From the NCBI GenBank assembly GCA_002914845.1, contig JXTC01000079.1, positions 510,180 to 574,179 of the forward strand: DNA of 64,000 bases, read 5' to 3'. Each line of letters begins with the position of its first letter. The first letter of the stretch is position 1. Below, piece by piece: positions 60,100 through 64,000 of the stretch. Made by a program: the position numbers and the translations under genes. The DNA is from Trema orientale. Lineage: Eukaryota; Streptophyta; Magnoliopsida; Rosales; Cannabaceae. The notes beneath the pieces are model-generated. The model had not been told where the DNA came from. It did no database searches and worked only from the letters and a program-made list of their open reading frames with translations.

Positions 60100-60320
60100 T
60101 CTCTCTTCCTTCTCTCTCTAAAAATTGTCGAACGCTCTCTTCTCTCTTTCTATAAAAATGGCCGAACGCTCTCCTCTCTCTCTCTCTCTCTAAAAATGGC
60201 CGAATGCTCTCCTCTCTCTCTCTCTAAAAATGGCCGAACGCTCTCCTCTCTCTCTCTAAAAATGTCCGAAATCTCTCTCATCTCTCTCTAAAATCGCACA
60301 CTCTCTCTTCTCTCTCTGTA
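60100..60320. repeat. CT-rich tandem repeat, unit TCTCTCTAAAAATGGCCGAACG
   Basis: At least six degenerate units of about 36-46 bp, each made of a CTCTCT run plus AAAAATGGCCGAACGCTC. It gives a fortuitous Ser/Leu-rich frame at 60076-60291. The lengths of the CT runs vary. Confidence 0.85.
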
Positions 60321-60454
60321 ATTATCATCTTCGTTGAATAAACTGGCTTGGAGTGGATTTTGTGGTCGATTCATCGGAAAAAAAACAACCTACCGGAGGC
60401 ATTTTTGCAGATAAAGCTCGGAATCGGCATGGGAGATTAATGCAAGCTTTTCAT

Positions 60455-60835
60455 GTAAACCAATTGTTTACAGTTTAGTTTTTTTTTTAAGCATAGACGT
60501 GAACAAGTTGTTTACTATTACTTGCGAAACCAGCTGATTACATTTTTGTCTCTCTAATAGAGGTTGAAACTTCTTGTTTACAGTTATCGGGAAAAAAAAA
60601 ATTAATTATAACTAAAGCACTGAAGCAGATCTATAAGTTATAGCAGTTGTTTACAGTTTAGTTTCTTTTTAAGCATAGACGTGAACANNNNNNNNNNNNN
60701 NNNNNNNNNNNNNNNNNNNNNNNNNGTGAACAAGTTGTTTACTATTAGTTCCGAAACCAGTTGGTTACATTTTTGTCTCTCTTATAGAGGTTGAAACGTC
60801 TTGTTTACAGTTATCAGGAAAAAAAAATTAACTAA
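60455..60835. repeat. ~190-bp tandem repeat interrupted by an assembly gap
   Basis: The block from GTTGTTTACAGTTTAG through AAGCATAGACGTGAACAAGT and GTTTACAGTTATCGGGAAAA occurs before the gap and again across it, ending at about 60830. The 38 undetermined bases at 60688-60725 fall inside the second copy. Copy number in the genome may be higher than assembled. Confidence 0.85.
60688..60725. other. Assembly gap (38 N)
   Basis: Run of undetermined bases inside a tandem repeat; the true length is unknown. Confidence 0.98.
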
Positions 60836-60966
60836 GGGTAAAATTAGAAACGTAGGTGAAAAAACGGGTAACAAATTATTCACATTTTAAAAACGGGCAA
60901 GTTGAAAATATCCGGCCCAAAAACGGTACTGGGTCTAATTTCCACATAGTACTTCTCAAAGCTGTC

Positions 60967-61109
60967 ATGGAGTCCACAAATACACCTTTAATCGTTGCTG
61001 ATGAGAAAAATAGTAAAACTCTTCTCAGTGTTCACTCCACCAAGCATGATGATTCCACAATTAGTTTGAAGGGTGAAGATCTGCAAAACAACAATATTAC
61101 TACTATCAA
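60967..61109 (+). other. Orphan exon-like ORF ending at a splice-donor-like site
   Basis: ATG at 60967 opens a frame MESTNTPLIVADEKNSKTLL and on for 47 residues to ...NNNITTIK, ending at AAG/GTCAGT, a plausible splice donor. Base composition is less AT-biased than its surroundings. The peptide is hydrophilic and I recognise no family. No continuation exon was found downstream before the window becomes transposon-filled. It may be a first exon, a gene relic or a captured fragment. Confidence 0.3.
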
Positions 61110-61536
61110 GGTCAGTCTCAAAACGATTTTTATTTTTACATTTTTTAAAATTGTTTATTTATTTTAAACATTGACGAATTAATATGAAAGGAATAAAGAC
61201 ATTTTCAATAAAGTTTAATCTAGGTCCAGATATTGTATATATACATGCTACAGTCAAGACTAATGACCCGCTCCCCCCCAAAAAAAAGAAAAAGAAAAAG
61301 CTGTCAAACAACGCTAGATTTTCGAAGAGACTTCTATGAAAATCCTTGAGACTTGCATAAAATATTTTTTTTGAAAGGTTCCTCAAAGAATTATATTAGT
61401 CACTTTTGCATAAAATATTTGCTTCAATATATATATACACATTCAACATACAGTATAACTACTATTTATAAGAGTATGCATAATTATTTATTCATTTGTT
61501 TGGTTTGAAAAATTCATTCATCAAGACAGGACATCG
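61110..61536. other. Intergenic, no gene seen
   Basis: AT-rich, with a C/A-run at 61272-61300. Confidence 0.4.
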
Positions 61537-62007
61537 TAGAGATTTCAATGTGGACCGGACTTTGTGGGTCAGCCCACATTCTTAAGAAAAAATACGGTAC
61601 CGGCCTAATTGGTTATATAGTAGATGTCAGGTTTGTTTTTAATGTTATTTATTTACTTATTTATTTCAATGCTAGATTTACTTATTTTTATTTATTTTCA
61701 ATTTATTCAAATTTTAAAAGAATATAAATAGGTTTTAGACCTATATTTGATATTTAAAGTATATAATAATAACGAAATTCGCCCATATTTGGCTCATATT
61801 CAGTCTGCATAAGCACAACCCACTTAGGCACGGCCCACTTAGCCCGCATAAAATGTGAGCTGGATTTGTGGGCTGTGCTGGGCCACTTAATTAGAATATG
61901 GGCCGGCTCGACCTAACTTATATTTTAGGTGGGTCAGGCCTAGGCCCGATACAAAACCCGTATGAACTTATCAAATGTAGGTCGGCCCTGCCCACTTTAC
62001 ATCTTTA
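61537..62007. mobile_element. hAT-like MITE, 471 bp, degenerate
   Basis: Left end TAGAGATTTCAATGTGGACC and inverted right end TAAAGATGTAAAGTGGGCAG share a hAT-like design, and GGGCC/GGCCC- and CCCAC-rich phrases recur inside. The flanking 8-mers GGACATCG and GACCCTCG match at five of eight positions, so a target duplication is only suggested. Confidence 0.5.
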
Positions 62008-62093
62008 GACCCTCGTTAGAAGTCCTAATTTGAGTTACATACTATCATATTAAATGAGAATAGACATGATTCTCTAGTGTAGACTTTTTTTTG

Positions 62094-63768
62094 GAGTTAA
62101 TATCACCTGGGATCCCCATTCTTTATCATATGTATCACTTAGGTCTCCATTCATTTTTTTTTAGTATTTAAGTCTTCAACATTTATTTTTTTGTAACACA
62201 TTAGTCCTTTTGCCCATATTCCTTCCATTTTTGCCGTTTAAACTCACGTGTTCTTCAACCGTAAGCCCAAAAATTTGGGAAAAATTCAGATCTTTCTCAA
62301 TGTTTTTTTTTTTGCCCCGATAGATCTTTCTCAGTTTTGATTCTCATTATTATTTCTGGGCTTTTTTTGTTTACTTTTCAATTGCCACAAAGAATTAACG
62401 TCGAAAATTTCTGTCATTTACACTCTTGGAAGCTTTATGCCATCAAGGCTTGCTTGAAGCTTGGAGCAAAATAAAGGCTAAAATTTGAATCTTCAAACTT
62501 CAACTAGTACTCTAAATCTAGCAAGTTTCGAACAATTATAGCTAAAAGTAAATAGATACTCTTCTGGAGACTCGTGATTCTCCCCCTATCTCTCTTTTCC
62601 CAATTGAATCTAAAGAGAGAAATAGAGTTTCTCTTTGCTAGGAAATTTTTCAACATCGGGTTGTTCTTTTTTTATTTTTTGTCATTTTTTTAAAGATTGC
62701 ATGAACCAGAGTCTTTCAGCTCAAAATTTATTATAGTGTAACTAGCGATGAAATACATTATGACCAATAGTCTTAGAAGGCTCTTCTCGCTTAAACGACA
62801 CAATTTCAAAGCAGTATGTAGTAGTTGTAGAAGAAGAAGAAGAATAAGAAGAAGAACTTCTTCGAACACCAAAAGCAATGAAAGTGTTACACCAGAGCCT
62901 TTTTTAGAAATCCATTTAGACATGCTTCTCTTATGACGAAATTTCTCACCACTAATGGTTTCAGCTCTTTTTTTTCATTTTATTTTTCAAATTTGTTTGT
63001 TTTCTTATGACTAAAATCGAGTTTTGTGATCTGGGTATTAGATAATTTAATCAAAAAAGGAGGTTATAATGAGATTTATCGACGTATAAAAAATGGGGGT
63101 CGTGATGAAAGGTTCACCAAGCTGCTTGTGATGAGGGGAAAAAAGGGGTTCTTGATTCAGATTGGTACCATTGGCCATGTTCGCCATAGAAACAAAGACT
63201 CGTTGAGTCTTCAATATCTTCTTGGAGAACCTCGTTCGTGATGCTATCACCTACACTAAGCTCCCTACCAAAAAGATTGTGACAACCATGGTGGTGGTAT
63301 TTCTTCTTTTTTTTTGGGGGGGGAGAAGGGGAGAATTTTAGAATTTTGTATTTCTAACTAAGAGGTGGTGTAGTTTTGTGGAGTAGAGAGGATTGTATTG
63401 AGTGTTGTTATTCAATCATAACAGTGCAAGTTAATGTAAATAGAGTGTTATTATTGTTATTATTATTTTGGAAAAATTTAAAGTAAAGGTCTAAGTTTTA
63501 ACTTTTCCCCTATTTTTGGAGCTCTAGCTGAAGAAGAAGAGAGTGGGTACTGTAGCTCCAATTAATTTGTTTAACAACTTCTATTACCCCTGTTAAATTA
63601 TCTCTAGAGCTCCACGTCAGTTTAAACGATAACACTTGGCAGAAAATAGGGTAAGGATGAACGTATTATAAAAATTAAAAGTTTGAGGACTTAAAAGTTA
63701 CAAAATTATAGATAGTGACCTAAGTGATACATCGGATAAAGAATCGAGATCTCAGGTGATATTAAGCC
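62094..63768. mobile_element. Mutator-like element with ~155-bp TIRs, probable Pack-MULE
   Basis: The left end (62094-62250: TTAATATCACCTGGGATCCC, TGTATCACTTAGGTC, GTTTAAACTCACGTG) is mirrored by the right end (63613-63768: TTAATATCACCTGAGATCTC, TGTATCACTTAGGTC, GTTTAAACTGACGTG when inverted) at roughly 70% identity. Eight or nine T plus G lie on each side, compatible with a 9-bp target duplication but low in complexity. No MULE transposase is present. The interior carries a histone-H4-like coding piece (63219-63302). Long TIRs plus captured host sequence define Pack-MULEs. Confidence 0.75.
63219..63302 (+). pseudogene. Histone H4 C-terminal fragment (captured)
   Basis: The frame reads FLENLVRDAITYT and, after a divergent spacer, KKIVTTMVVV. 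Histone H4 has [20 protein letters not shown] followed by VTAMDVVYAL. About 17 of 28 residues agree by eye. The globular core upstream of FLEN is missing in this frame; a short RHR-containing stretch near 63180 may derive from the H4 tail. A stop interrupts the frame shortly upstream and the reading ends in T-rich sequence. It cannot make a histone. Confidence 0.6.
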
Positions 63769-64000
63769 TTTTTTTTTGTTATGTTTTGTTTGTATGTGTA
63801 AGATTCTCTAGTATAGCTAATCTACATGATTGGCATCTAATTTTTTTTTTCTTGAAAAAAAAAAAAGAGTTAATTGTGCATCTAGATTAAATAAACATGT
63901 TTATGCCTTTTTCTCTAGTGTTCGATTTGTAAAATACTGCTAAATATTTTGAGGAATAGGGAGATTATTTATGTATATGATAGATAATGCTAGGTGTCCC
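63769..64000. other. Intergenic to window end
   Basis: AT-rich; no feature recognised. Confidence 0.4.

Noticed and set aside
60076-60291. Ser/Leu-rich 71-aa protein
   Set aside because: It is a translation of the CT-rich tandem repeat.

Overview
The window reads as nuclear DNA of a eudicot plant. It is AT-rich and its three clear protein genes carry spliceosomal introns. The rest is a palimpsest of plant transposons: Copia and probable Ty3/Gypsy LTR elements, tRNA-derived SINEs, hAT, Mutator-like and Harbinger-like elements, and foldback MITEs. I cannot fix the species. There is one undetermined base (20308) and a 38-base assembly gap (60688-60725).

Layout. 1-10.66 kb is intergenic and repeat-filled: two copies of one SINE family, three TIR elements, a (TA)n tract, a solo LTR of Sirevirus type and one copy of a second SINE family. 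10.67-19.84 kb is one old Copia element with 488-bp LTRs; a 2.57-kb solo LTR with a perfect 5-bp target duplication and a smaller LTR-like piece sit inside it. 21.88-29.74 kb is a 15-exon gene for an NSUN2/TRM4-type RNA cytosine-5 methyltransferase (862 aa, + strand). 31.43-33.36 kb is a two-exon RABA4-type Rab GTPase (226 aa, - strand). 34-54 kb is a second repeat-rich block: foldback MITEs, a Copia fragment fused to a FAR1/MULE transposase fragment, a minisatellite built on GGTTTCC palindromes, a complete SINE, and a 4.8-kb Copia element on the - strand with 5% diverged LTRs and a GTGAG target duplication. 54.82-58.75 kb is an eight-exon half-size ABCG transporter (737 aa, + strand). 58.75-64 kb holds two hAT-type elements, a gapped tandem repeat, an orphan exon-like ORF and a Mutator-like element that seems to have captured part of a histone H4 gene.

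The three host genes belong to separate pathways: RNA modification, secretory trafficking at the trans-Golgi/recycling compartment, and lipid or terpenoid export at the plasma membrane. Nothing in their arrangement suggests they work together, and plant neighbours normally do not. For both multi-exon + strand genes the exon lengths and phases add up exactly to an open frame, so I regard them as intact.

I found no convincing undescribed multi-gene system. The points most worth a second look are a 57-bp in-frame tandem duplication across a splice donor of the methyltransferase gene, the histone-H4-like capture in the Mutator-like element, the Copia/FAR1 chimeric ORF, and the well-resolved nesting of LTR elements.
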